Position numbers and translations under genes: made by a program. A stretch of DNA of 64,000 nucleotides, from NCBI RefSeq assembly GCF_009769385.1, contig NZ_VKAB01000012.1:62001-126000 (forward strand). The letters run 5' to 3'. Shown in pieces: positions 26,049 to 35,640 of the stretch (its first letter is position 1; each line of letters opens with the position of its first letter). This stretch comes from Saccharothrix deserti (GTDB lineage: Bacteria; Actinomycetota; Actinomycetes; Mycobacteriales; Pseudonocardiaceae). The notes under the pieces are model-generated. The model worked only from the letters and a program-made list of their open reading frames with translations, did no database searches and was not told where the DNA came from.

Positions 26049-26717
26049 TTGTTCCACGCCCTGGGCTCGGCCCTGGCCGGGTTCGCCACGCCCGCCCTGG
26101 CCATCGTCGCCTTCACCGTCGTCGTCCGACTGCTCATGCACCCGCTCAGCCGCGCCGCCGTGCGCGGTGAGAAGGCCCGCGCCGCGTTGGCGCCCGAGAT
26201 CCGCAAGCTGACCGAGAAGTACGGCAAGGACAAGGTCAAACTCCAGGAGAAGACGCTGGAGCTGTACCGGTCGAACGGCACATCGATGCTCGCGGGCTGT
26301 CTGCCCGCGCTGGTCCAGGTGCCGTTCTTCATGGTGATGTACCGGCTGGTCACCACGCCGAACCCGCTGCTGGACGGCACGCTGCTCGGCGTGCCGCTGG
26401 GCACGCACTGGTTCGGCGTGTGGGCGCACACGCCGGTGTTCCTCGCGCTGTTCGCCGTGCTCACCGGGGTCGCGTTCGCGACATCCCGGTGGCAGGCGGC
26501 GGTCGCCTTGAGGAACGGCGGGCCGCAGCCGCCGTTCGCGAAGCTGCTGCGGCTCCTGCCGTTCGGGACCGTGTTCATCGCCGCCGTGCTGCCGCTGGCG
26601 GCCGGGGTCTACCTGGTGACGACGACTACCTGGACCCTGCTGGAGCGAGCTTTCCTGTACCGCGCAGTTCAGCTCCCGCCTCGTGCAGGTACTTCAGCAC
26701 GTGCCCGTACGACGTGA
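26049..26717 (+). CDS. yidC: YidC/Oxa1 family membrane insertase paralogue
   Basis: A 222-residue polytopic protein that inserts and folds inner-membrane proteins. The conserved order is: a first helix (LAIVAFTVVVRLLMHPL) with the buried hydrophilic-groove Arg, a charged cytoplasmic hairpin (RKLTEKYGKDKVKLQEKTLELYR), then MLAGCLPALVQVPFFMVMYRLV, a helix at VFLALFAVLTGVAFA and LLPFGTVFIAAVLPLAAGVYLVT. It is shorter than the housekeeping YidC next to rnpA/rpmH, so this is a second copy. TTG 26049 follows GGAG. The last ~30 codons (from about 26626) overlap the convergent desaturase gene by 92 bp, and the final residues look like read-through. Confidence 0.9.
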   Translation: MFHALGSALAGFATPALAIVAFTVVVRLLMHPLSRAAVRGEKARAALAPEIRKLTEKYGKDKVKLQEKTLELYRSNGTSMLAGCLPALVQVPFFMVMYRLVTTPNPLLDGTLLGVPLGTHWFGVWAHTPVFLALFAVLTGVAFATSRWQAAVALRNGGPQPPFAKLLRLLPFGTVFIAAVLPLAAGVYLVTTTTWTLLERAFLYRAVQLPPRAGTSARARTT

Positions 26718-27696
26718 ACAGGCCGCACTCGGCGTAGGACACCGAGTGCCGTTGGCAGAAGTCGCGGACCAGCGCCTGCGCGTGGCGCAGGTGCGGTCGC
26801 GGCATGCTCGGGAACAGGTGGTGCTCGATCTGGTAGTTCAGGCCGCCGAGCAGGAAGTCGGTGAACCAGTTGCCGCTGACGTTGCGCGAGGTCAGCACCT
26901 GCTTGCGGAGGAAGTCGAGCTGGTGGCCGGCCTGGAGCACCGGCATGCCCTTGTGGTTGGGCGCGAACGAGATGCCCATGTAGACGCCGAACAGGCCCTG
27001 GTGGACCGCGATGAAGACCAGCGCCTTCACCGGGGACATCACCAGGAACACCGTGGTCAGGTAGACGACGACGTGCGTCGCCAGCAGCACCAGCTCCAGT
27101 CGCCAGCCCTTGACCTCGCGGCGCACCGCGGCGGCCGTGCTGATGATGTGCAAGCTGAAGCCTTCGAGCAGCAGCAACGGGAAGAACAGGAACGCCTGGT
27201 GCTTGACCACGAACCGGAAGAAGCCGCGCTTGCGGGCGGCCTGCTCGGCGCTGAACGCCAGCACCGAGATGTCGACGTCCGGGTCCTCGTCCTCGTGGTT
27301 GGGATTGGCGTGGTGCTTGCTGTGCTTGCCCATCCACCAGCCGAAGCCGACGCCGACGAGGAGGTTGCCGAGCAGCAGGCCGGTGGTGTGGTTGACCCGG
27401 CCGTCGGAGAACACCTGCCGGTGGCCCGCGTCGTGGCCGAGGAACGCGATCTGGGTGTAGACGATGGCGAGCACGACGGCGACCGCCAGCTGCCACCACG
27501 AGTCGCCGATCAACACCAATGCGACCCCGGTCAGCCCCAGTGCGGCGATCAAGCCGACGAGGAACGTGATGTAGAAACCGATGCGCCGGTCCAGCAGACC
27601 TTGCTGCTTGACCAACCTGGACAATTCAGCGAAGTCGCTGCCGCGGGCTTGGGTGCTCACTCCCGGAGGGTACGGCGCGTTGGGCCACCTGCTCAT
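26626..27696 (-). CDS. Membrane fatty acid desaturase
   Basis: A 356-residue integral di-iron desaturase that introduces double bonds into acyl chains. All three histidine boxes are present: HDAGHRQ near 88-94, HSKHHAN near 124-130 and QIEHHLF near 296-302. Four hydrophobic segments lie around them (FLVGLIAALGLTGVALVLI, LAVAVVLAIVYTQIAFL, LVLLATHVVVYLTTVFLVM, ALVFIAVHQGLFGVY). The box spacing resembles linoleoyl/delta-6-type acyl-lipid desaturases of actinobacteria, without a cytochrome b5 domain. Its ATG overlaps the stop of the PucR gene by 4 bases (ATGA); a GTG at 27660 (STQARGSD) is a plausible alternative start. Co-transcription with the PucR regulator is likely. Confidence 0.93.
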   Translation of the reverse strand: MSRWPNAPYPPGVSTQARGSDFAELSRLVKQQGLLDRRIGFYITFLVGLIAALGLTGVALVLIGDSWWQLAVAVVLAIVYTQIAFLGHDAGHRQVFSDGRVNHTTGLLLGNLLVGVGFGWWMGKHSKHHANPNHEDEDPDVDISVLAFSAEQAARKRGFFRFVVKHQAFLFFPLLLLEGFSLHIISTAAAVRREVKGWRLELVLLATHVVVYLTTVFLVMSPVKALVFIAVHQGLFGVYMGISFAPNHKGMPVLQAGHQLDFLRKQVLTSRNVSGNWFTDFLLGGLNYQIEHHLFPSMPRPHLRHAQALVRDFCQRHSVSYAECGLFTSYGHVLKYLHEAGAELRGTGKLAPAGSR

Positions 27697-29228
27697 CCCA
27701 GCCTGAGTTGCAACTGGGCGAACAACCGGAGTAGCGGGTCGTCTAGATCGAAACCACCGACCTCCGCAGCACGTCGGACCCGGTATCGGAGGGTATTCGG
27801 GTGAACGTGCAGCTTGGCGGCTGCGCTTTTGACGTCACCGAATTCGTCCAGGTAGGCCAAAAGGGAACGTGCCAGTTCCCCATCGAGCTTGTCGAGCCGG
27901 GGATCTCGGATTCGCGGGTGCTCGGCCAACAGGGCGAGCGTTTCGCTGATCAAGACCCGTGACCGGACGTCCTCGAGGGTCGCCACGTCGGCGTCGAGGT
28001 CGCGGGACATGGCGTCGAGCACGCGGTCGGCCTCGTCCCGGGAGATCATCACCTCGTCCACGGTCGACACCGTGGAGCCGATCGCGCCCTGCACGTGCAG
28101 GCCCATGTGCTTGCGGGCGGCGGCCACGATCTCCTTGGTGAGCGTGAGCAGCGGGGCCTTCGGCGGCAGGTCGGTCAGCAACGCGTACGTGCGACCGTTC
28201 TGCTGGCTCACGAGTGCACTGCGCCGGTACGCGGCGGCGTGGACCGAGATCAGACTGGTCATCTCGGCCCGGCGCAGCTCGTGCTGGGTGCGGTCCGCGT
28301 GCTCCTGACCACGCAGGGCGAAGACCACGACGGCGGCCGGTTTCTCCGGGTCGGCGCCGATCTGCTCGGCGATCGCCCCGGCGTCCATCCGGCCGTCGAG
28401 CAGGGACGCGAGCAGGTTCTCCCGGAACGCGGCGGCGGGTTCGCGCTGCTGGACCAGGTGCAGGGCGGTGACGCGGGCCGCGCCGAGGAGGGCGCGTTCG
28501 GCCTGCTCGGTGAGGGGTGTGGCGCCTTCCTGGACCCAGATCGTGCCGAGCGGCTGCGCGCCCGCGTGGATGCCGACCGCGATGCGGCGGCGGATGCCCA
28601 GCTCGGGGCGTTCGTCGATGCGGACGACCTCCTCGCCGGACCGAAGGCGCTGGTAGACGCCCCATTCGCGGAGCATCTTGAGGTAGGGCTCGGGCCCTTG
28701 GCGGCCGAGGATGGACAGGCGGCGGAGTTCGTCCACCTCGTCGGTGGAGCGCGAGTAGGCCAGCACGCGGCTGGCGGTGTCCTCGATGCTGACGATGCCG
28801 CCGGTCAGCGAGGCGATGGTCTGGGCGAGGCCGAACAGGTCGCCGAGGACTTCGCCCGCGCCCGCGTCGGCCGTCACGCGGGCGTTGTGCACGACTCCCT
28901 TGGCGAGCGCTTCGAGGTGTTCCCAGCGGACCTCGGGCCGCACGGCGAGCAGCGCGACGCCCGCGTCCGCCGCCGCCTGCCTCAGCACGGGCACCGGCAC
29001 TTTGACCGCCACGGCTACCGCTCCCCCGGCTCCGGCGGCCCTGACCAGCGGCAACGCCGCCCGCCCGCGGGCACCGATGATCAACGCGAGGTCGCCGGGG
29101 CGCACGTCGGGCGTGTCGTCGGGGTCGAGGATGACCACGTCGAGGACGTCGCCCTCCAGCCCGTGCGGTGCGACCTGCACTTCGACCAGCGGATCGCCGA
29201 GCGCGATCAGGACCTGCCGCAGGCTCAC
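27693..29228 (-). CDS. PucR-family regulator, probable activator of proline degradation
   Basis: A 511-residue CdaR/PucR-type regulator. The N-terminal PucR domain (1-130) starts SLRQVLIALGDPLVEV, a central GGDEF-like/GAF region follows, and the C-terminal helix-turn-helix is near 455-500 (DVKSAAAKLHVHPNTLRYRV). GTG 29228 is preferred to the longer frame (29279) because the family begins at this point and the upstream codons fall in the operator region. The gene is divergent from P5C dehydrogenase and proline dehydrogenase with a 114-bp shared spacer, the arrangement known for the proline-responsive PucR-type activator of actinobacterial put genes. The regulatory assignment is inferred from this context. 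Confidence 0.88.
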   Translation of the reverse strand: MSLRQVLIALGDPLVEVQVAPHGLEGDVLDVVILDPDDTPDVRPGDLALIIGARGRAALPLVRAAGAGGAVAVAVKVPVPVLRQAAADAGVALLAVRPEVRWEHLEALAKGVVHNARVTADAGAGEVLGDLFGLAQTIASLTGGIVSIEDTASRVLAYSRSTDEVDELRRLSILGRQGPEPYLKMLREWGVYQRLRSGEEVVRIDERPELGIRRRIAVGIHAGAQPLGTIWVQEGATPLTEQAERALLGAARVTALHLVQQREPAAAFRENLLASLLDGRMDAGAIAEQIGADPEKPAAVVVFALRGQEHADRTQHELRRAEMTSLISVHAAAYRRSALVSQQNGRTYALLTDLPPKAPLLTLTKEIVAAARKHMGLHVQGAIGSTVSTVDEVMISRDEADRVLDAMSRDLDADVATLEDVRSRVLISETLALLAEHPRIRDPRLDKLDGELARSLLAYLDEFGDVKSAAAKLHVHPNTLRYRVRRAAEVGGFDLDDPLLRLFAQLQLRLG

Positions 29229-29230
29229 TT

Positions 29231-29248
29231 GTTGTCCATTCGTACAAC
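29231..29248. promoter_or_regulatory. Candidate operator of the put divergon
   Basis: GTTGTCCATTCGTACAAC carries perfect 5-bp inverted arms (GTTGT/ACAAC) with 8 bases between. It lies in the shared spacer, 3 bases before the PucR start and about 95 bases from the P5C dehydrogenase start, suited to regulation of either gene. Confidence 0.5.
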
Positions 29249-29342
29249 GGCGGATGGCCAAGCCTAGACGTGTGGACAACGGGGCGCTTCGTCGGAAGCC
29301 CTACCGTTGGTTCACCCAACCCTGTGGCGTGAGGAGCTGCTT

Positions 29343-30964
<1,622 letters not shown>

Positions 30965-30968
<4 letters not shown>

Positions 30969-31894
30969 CCATGCTCCGCTCCACGTTGCTCGCCGCCTCC
31001 CGGTCCGGGGCGATCCGCGGGCTGGTCGAACGCACGCCGCTGACCCGGCCGGTCGTCAAGCGCTTCGTCTCCGGCGACGACGTGGCCGCGGCCGTCGCCA
31101 CCACCGGCGAGGTACTGGCCGACGGCCGGTACGTCACGCTGGACCACCTCGGCGAGGACACCCGTGACGCGGCGCAGGCCGCGGCCACCGTCGAGGCGTA
31201 CCTGGACCTGCTGCGCCGCCTCGAAGCCGCCGGGCACACGCTGCGCGCCGAGGTGTCGGTGAAGCTGTCCGCGGTGGGCCAGTTCCTGCCGCACGAGGGC
31301 GAGAAGATCGCGTTGGAGCACGCCCGCCGGATCTGCGCGGCGGCGGGCGCGGTCGGCACCACGGTCACCCTCGACATGGAGGACCACACGACCACGGACT
31401 CGACGCTGGGCATCCTGCGCGAGCTGCGGGCGGACTTCCCGTGGGTCGGGGTGGCGCTCCAGGCGTACCTGAAGCGGACCGAGCAGGACTGCCGTGACCT
31501 GGCGTACGCCGGGTCGCGGGTGCGGCTGTGCAAGGGCGCGTACCGGGAGCCGGTGTCGGTGGCGTTCCAGGACAAGGTGGACGTCGACCGGTCGTACGTG
31601 CGCTGCCTGAAGGTCCTGATGGCCGGTGAGGGCTATCCGATGGTCGCCTCGCACGACCCGAGGCTGATCGCGATCGCGTTGGAGCTGGCCAAGGGGCGGG
31701 GACAGGACAGCTACGAGTTCCAGATGCTGTACGGCATCCGGCCGGACGAGCAGCACCGCATCGCCGCCGCGGGCAACCGCATGCGGGTGTACGTGCCCTA
31801 CGGCGACGAGTGGTACGGCTACTTCATGCGGCGGCTGGCCGAACGCCCGGCGAACGTGGCGTTCTTCCTGCGGTCGCTGGTCACCACGGGGTAG
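30965..31894 (+). CDS. Proline dehydrogenase
   Basis: A 309-residue FAD enzyme that oxidises L-proline to P5C, the substrate of the neighbour. The (beta/alpha)8 barrel motifs are LRAEVSVKLSAVGQF, TLDMEDHTTTDSTL, VALQAYLKRTEQD, RLCKGAYREP, VASHDPRLI and EFQMLYGIR, ending in the conserved VYVPYGDEWYGYFMRRLAERP. The size fits the monofunctional ProDH of Gram-positive bacteria. GTG 30965 overlaps the P5C dehydrogenase stop (GTGA); an ATG 6 bases later (30971) with AGGGG upstream is an equally good start. Confidence 0.95.
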
Positions 31895-31997
31895 CCGGAT
31901 CCCGCACCGAGCGCATCCGGGCGCGCGCCGTCCCGGGGTCGGCGTGCGCCAGGATCACCGCGTCCACGGCTCGGCGTGGCAAGTCCGGTCTGCTCAC
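31881..31997 (-). CDS. Possible small translation-coupled ORF (38 aa)
   Basis: On the minus strand GTG 31997 overlaps the stop of the ATPase gene (GTGA) and opens a 38-codon frame, MSRPDLPRRAVDAVILAHAD..., that ends at 31881, overlapping the convergent proline dehydrogenase by 14 bp. Codons after the first ten show the high G/C third positions of real genes, and the peptide looks like an amphipathic helix. No family is recognised. It could also be a leftover of a longer gene or chance; only the coupling speaks for it. Confidence 0.35.
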   Translation of the reverse strand: MSRPDLPRRAVDAVILAHADPGTARARMRSVRDPATPW

Positions 31998-33748
31998 GCT
32001 CGCTCCGAGTAACGGCGCAACAACTCCGCCGCCTCCTCGGACGCGCGCAACGCGTCGGCCGGGCGTTCCAGCCCGCGCAGCAACGTGCTCAGCCCGTCCA
32101 GCGCGGACGCCAGCTCCGGCTCGAAGTCGCGCGGGTTGGCGCGGGCGAGCCTGCGCAGCACCTCGATCGACTCCTCCACCACCTCCAACGCTTCGTCATG
32201 CCTGCCGTGCGCGGACAGCAGGGACGCGATCGAGGCCAGCGTTCGGGCGAACTCGCCTTCGTAGCGCGGATCCGCGTTCGCCACCGCCCGCCATTGCGTG
32301 ACGGCGACCCGCGTGACGTACGCGGCCTCGTCGTGGCGTTCGGCGTCGAACAGCCGCATCGCGTGGTGGTGGGTGACCTTGGCCAGGTTCACCCGGAACA
32401 ACGCCGGGTGCGCCGCGGCGAGACGCCGGTACAACCCGGACGCCTCGCCGATCGCGGACATCGCCTCGTCGCGACGGCCCAGCGCGGCGTAGCGGAAGCT
32501 GAGCTGGTCGAGCGCGTCGGCCAGTTGTGACGTGCAGTCGTCGTCCTCGGCGGCTATCACCCGGCACAGCGTTGCGGCTTCCTCGGAGGCGGCGAGGGCG
32601 TCCTCGGCGCGGCCGACGGCGATGAACCGCAAACCCAGGTCCCCCAACGCGTCCGCGAGCGCGGGGCGGTGCTCGGCGGGGTCCTCTTCGGCCAGTTCGC
32701 GGTAGAGGGCGACTTCGTGCTGTGCCGCCGTCAGCGCTTCTTCCCGGAGGGCGGCCAGGGCGGCGCGGGCGGCGAGCACGCCGTGCAGCTCGGCCAGTTC
32801 CAGCTTCCCGGAGGTGTGGGCGCGGTCGTGCAGCAGGGTGCGGGTGAGCACGGCGGGCAGCGGGTCGCAGTGGAAGCGGGGGTCGTCGAAGACGCGGCGG
32901 GCGACGGCGCGGGCGGGTGCGGGTGCGGGTGCGGATGACTCGACGAGTGCCCTGAGGGTGGCGCTGGTGGCGGTGCCGGCCAGTTCGGGGTGTGCGGTGA
33001 ACAGCTCCTCGGCGCGACGGCGGGCGTGCGGCCAGCGGTCGGCGGCGCGGAGCAGGGTCTCCAGGGCGTCCGGCGTGCGTTCGGACTCGATCCGATCGTC
33101 CAACAACGTGACGGCCAGGACGTCCTCCGCGAGCCGGCCGCGGGTCGGTGGGTTGGGGTCGAGGTTGATCAGCCGGCGGACCAGGTCGACCGGGTTGTCG
33201 GCGGGCGAGCCGTGCACGGCGGCGACGGCGGCCAGGTGCAGGTCGTGGTACGTCGCCGCGTTGGGAGGCGTGGCGGTGGGGCGTGGGCGGCCGAGGGCGT
33301 CGGCGAAGTGGGCGCAGGCGGCGGCGAAGGACGCGGCGTGCTCGTCCGGGCGGGCCGTGACGGCGAGGTCGGCGGCAGTGTAGTCGAGATCGGCCGCGCG
33401 TTGGCGCAGCGCGGACCACCACCAGCCCGTGCTGCGGGCGACGAGGAGGACGCGCGTGCGGCCGGTCGGCTGCTGGAGCAGGTGGTGGAGGTCGCGCCAG
33501 GGGATCAGGTCGGCGTCGTCCACCACCCGGACGGTCGAACCGGCGGCGAAGTGCCTGGCCAGACGCGTCTTGCCGACGCCGGCCGGACCGTGCAGGAGGA
33601 GGGCGGAGAGCATCCCGTCGCCGCCGCGCCACCGTGCGAGCGCGGCCAACTCGTCCACGCGTCCGTGGAAGGGCACCACCTCATGCCGCGGGTCGAGCAA
33701 CTCACCGGGCGACAGGATGGGATCCACCCGCCCATAGTGCCCGCCCAC
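31994..33748 (-). CDS. NB-ARC/AAA-like ATPase with C-terminal TPR repeats
   Basis: A 584-residue cytoplasmic protein. The P-loop LLLHGPAGVGKTRLARHF lies near residue 50 and a Walker-B-like segment VRVVDDADLIPW near 75. A middle, mostly helical region follows (75-320). The C-terminal half holds about five tetratricopeptide repeats (e.g. LAEHRPALADALGDLGLRF, LDQLSFRYAALGRRDEAM). This is the STAND-type layout of actinobacterial signalling ATPases, here without an attached effector or DNA-binding domain. GTG 33748 is proposed; a longer frame to 33844 is possible, but its extra 32 codons are made of a dispersed repeat. Divergent from the DNA polymerase gene, with a 104-bp spacer. Confidence 0.8.
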   Translation of the reverse strand: MGGHYGRVDPILSPGELLDPRHEVVPFHGRVDELAALARWRGGDGMLSALLLHGPAGVGKTRLARHFAAGSTVRVVDDADLIPWRDLHHLLQQPTGRTRVLLVARSTGWWWSALRQRAADLDYTAADLAVTARPDEHAASFAAACAHFADALGRPRPTATPPNAATYHDLHLAAVAAVHGSPADNPVDLVRRLINLDPNPPTRGRLAEDVLAVTLLDDRIESERTPDALETLLRAADRWPHARRRAEELFTAHPELAGTATSATLRALVESSAPAPAPARAVARRVFDDPRFHCDPLPAVLTRTLLHDRAHTSGKLELAELHGVLAARAALAALREEALTAAQHEVALYRELAEEDPAEHRPALADALGDLGLRFIAVGRAEDALAASEEAATLCRVIAAEDDDCTSQLADALDQLSFRYAALGRRDEAMSAIGEASGLYRRLAAAHPALFRVNLAKVTHHHAMRLFDAERHDEAAYVTRVAVTQWRAVANADPRYEGEFARTLASIASLLSAHGRHDEALEVVEESIEVLRRLARANPRDFEPELASALDGLSTLLRGLERPADALRASEEAAELLRRYSERA

Positions 33749-33790
33749 CTTCACCACGATCGGGTGAGTGCGCCCCCAGCACGCGACCTC

Positions 33791-33820
33791 GCCCGCCGTC
33801 TGCGGAGCAGCGGCCATCAA
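33791..33820 (-). repeat. Dispersed hairpin repeat, copy C
   Basis: Read on the minus strand, 30 bases starting TTGATGGCCGCTGCTCCGCA are identical to 46832-46861. The core folds into CTGC-TCC-GCAG with flanking CCG/CGG pairs and a bulged A. It sits between the divergent ATPase and DNA polymerase genes, 33 bp before the polymerase ATG. Confidence 0.8.
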
Positions 33821-33852
33821 CACTGTCGGACCCTCCTTGCACAATCAAAGGC

Positions 33853-35526
33853 ATGCTCATTGCCCTGGTGTCGGACGCGGAGAACGCGGGTCGGTTGCGC
33901 GTGCTCTCCGACGCCGGGGTGCCCGAAGGACCTGTGGTGGAGACGTCGGACCTGGCGGCGGCCGTGTCCGATTTGGAGGTTCGGCACAGACCCCGGTGGC
34001 TGTGGGCCGAAACGACCGAGATCTACCCGGACCTGTTGGCGCGCGGTGTCCGGGTGGAGCGGTGTCAGGACTTGGCGCACGCCGAGTACCTCTTGTTGGC
34101 GTACCAGGGTCGGCACAGCGAGCCGCGCGGGCTGGGTGCGGCGATCGCCCGGTTGCGCGGGCTGCCCGTGCCGGACGACCACGGGCCGCGCAAGCGCGAC
34201 ACCCAGCCGACCCTGTTCGAACCCGAGCAGGAACGGCTGCCCGGTGACGCCGACCCGCTCGACGCGGTGATCGCCGTGCACACCGAGCAGCAGCGACTCG
34301 TCGCCACGCTCGGGCACGCCGACCAGTTGCGGCTGCTGTTCGCGGCCGAGTCCGCGAGCGCCTTGGCCGCCGCCGAGATGACGCACTACGGCCTGCCGTG
34401 GCGGGTGGACGTGCACGAGAAGCTGCTGGTGGACGTGCTCGGCCCACGTCCGGTGAACGGGGTCCGGCCGATCAGGCTCGCGGAGCTGGCCGACCGGATC
34501 ACGGCGGCGTTCGGCGGAAAGCAGGTCAACCCGGACCACCCGCCGGGCATCGTGCGCGCGTTCGCCCGGGAGGGCATCGACATCCCGTCGACCCGCGCCT
34601 GGGTGCTCAAGAGCGTGGACCACCCTGCCGTGGAGCCGCTGCTGGAGTACAAGGAACTGGCCCGGCTGTGGGTGGCGCACGGCTGGTCGTGGCTGGACTC
34701 CTGGGTCGCGGACGGCCGATTCCGGCCGGACTACGTGGTCGGCGGCGTGGTGTCCGGGCGGTGGGCGACGCGGGGCGGTGCGGCGTTGCAGATCCCGCGC
34801 ACGCTGCGCACGGCGGTGCGGGCCGATCCGGGGTGGAAGCTGGTGGCGGCGGACGCGGCGCAGCTGGAACCGCGGGTGCTGGCGGCGTTGTCGAACGACC
34901 GCAGGTTCACCGAGGTCTCCGGGGACGACGACCTGTACACGTCGCTGGCCGAGGAGGCGTTCGACGGCGACCGAGGCCGGGCGAAGCTCGCGATGCTGTC
35001 CGCGATGTACGGCGGCACGGGCGGTGAGGCGGGTCCGGCGATGGCGGTGCTGCGCCGGAGGTTCCCCGAAGCCGTCGGGTACGTGGAGGCCGCCGCCCTG
35101 GCCGGTGAACAGGGCCGGATGGTCCGCTCCCGGTTGGGCCGGACGAGCCCGCCGCCGTCGGCCGCGTGGCACGAGGCGACCGGCGACACGGACGTCGGCG
35201 AGGACGCGTTGCGCCGGTCCCGGCGGGCGGCGCGGGACTGGGGCCGGTTCACCCGCAACTTCGTGGTGCAGGCCAGCGCGGCGGACTGGACGGCGGCGCT
35301 GCTCGGCGCGTTGCGGCGGCGGTTGCACCAGTCGGCGCGCGGCTCCCACCTGGTGTTCTTCCAGCACGACGAGGTGCTGGTGCACTGCCCGGAGGAGCTG
35401 GCCGAAGCCGTGTGCGCGGAGGTGACGGCGGCGGGCGAGGAGGCGTCACGGCTGGTGTTCGGCGGGACACCGGTCCGCTTCCCGCTCAAAGCCGTGCCGG
35501 TGGACAGCTACGCGGACGCGAAGTAG
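33853..35526 (+). CDS. Bifunctional 3'-5' exonuclease/DNA polymerase (PolA-like, short form)
   Basis: A 557-residue family A DNA polymerase without the 5' nuclease domain. The N-terminal part (1-190) corresponds to a degenerate exonuclease domain. The polymerase domain has motif A VAADAAQLEPRVLAALS near 332, the O-helix region GRAKLAMLSAMYGGTGG (Lys and Tyr) near 378, and motif C VFFQHDEVLVHCPEE near 500. Such short PolA paralogues are widespread in actinobacteria in addition to the full-length Pol I and may serve in repair. ATG 33853 is the start; longer frames run through the dispersed repeat and the ATPase start. Confidence 0.93.
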   Translation: MLIALVSDAENAGRLRVLSDAGVPEGPVVETSDLAAAVSDLEVRHRPRWLWAETTEIYPDLLARGVRVERCQDLAHAEYLLLAYQGRHSEPRGLGAAIARLRGLPVPDDHGPRKRDTQPTLFEPEQERLPGDADPLDAVIAVHTEQQRLVATLGHADQLRLLFAAESASALAAAEMTHYGLPWRVDVHEKLLVDVLGPRPVNGVRPIRLAELADRITAAFGGKQVNPDHPPGIVRAFAREGIDIPSTRAWVLKSVDHPAVEPLLEYKELARLWVAHGWSWLDSWVADGRFRPDYVVGGVVSGRWATRGGAALQIPRTLRTAVRADPGWKLVAADAAQLEPRVLAALSNDRRFTEVSGDDDLYTSLAEEAFDGDRGRAKLAMLSAMYGGTGGEAGPAMAVLRRRFPEAVGYVEAAALAGEQGRMVRSRLGRTSPPPSAAWHEATGDTDVGEDALRRSRRAARDWGRFTRNFVVQASAADWTAALLGALRRRLHQSARGSHLVFFQHDEVLVHCPEELAEAVCAEVTAAGEEASRLVFGGTPVRFPLKAVPVDSYADAK

Positions 35527-35562
35527 CTCCTTTGCGCCGTTCGGTCGCTTGAACGATCATCG

Positions 35563-35576
35563 TGAGAGCGCTCTCA
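35563..35576. promoter_or_regulatory. CebR-like LacI-family operator
   Basis: TGAGAGCGCTCTCA is a perfect 14-bp palindrome that differs from the CebR box TGGGAGCGCTCCCA in only one position per arm. It is 65 bp before the glucanase start. A LacI-type repressor that senses oligosaccharides is likely to bind here. Confidence 0.7.
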
Positions 35577-35640
35577 TGAGTGTGGAAGGCAATTTGTTGT
35601 CGTGCCGAACGCAGGGACAGTGACAAGGAGGTCACCGCTC

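Noticed and set aside
33749-33844. Longer N-terminus for the TPR ATPase (32 extra codons)
   Set aside because: The added peptide (MAAAPQTAG...) is encoded by a repeat found in two other intergenic places, so it is not family sequence.
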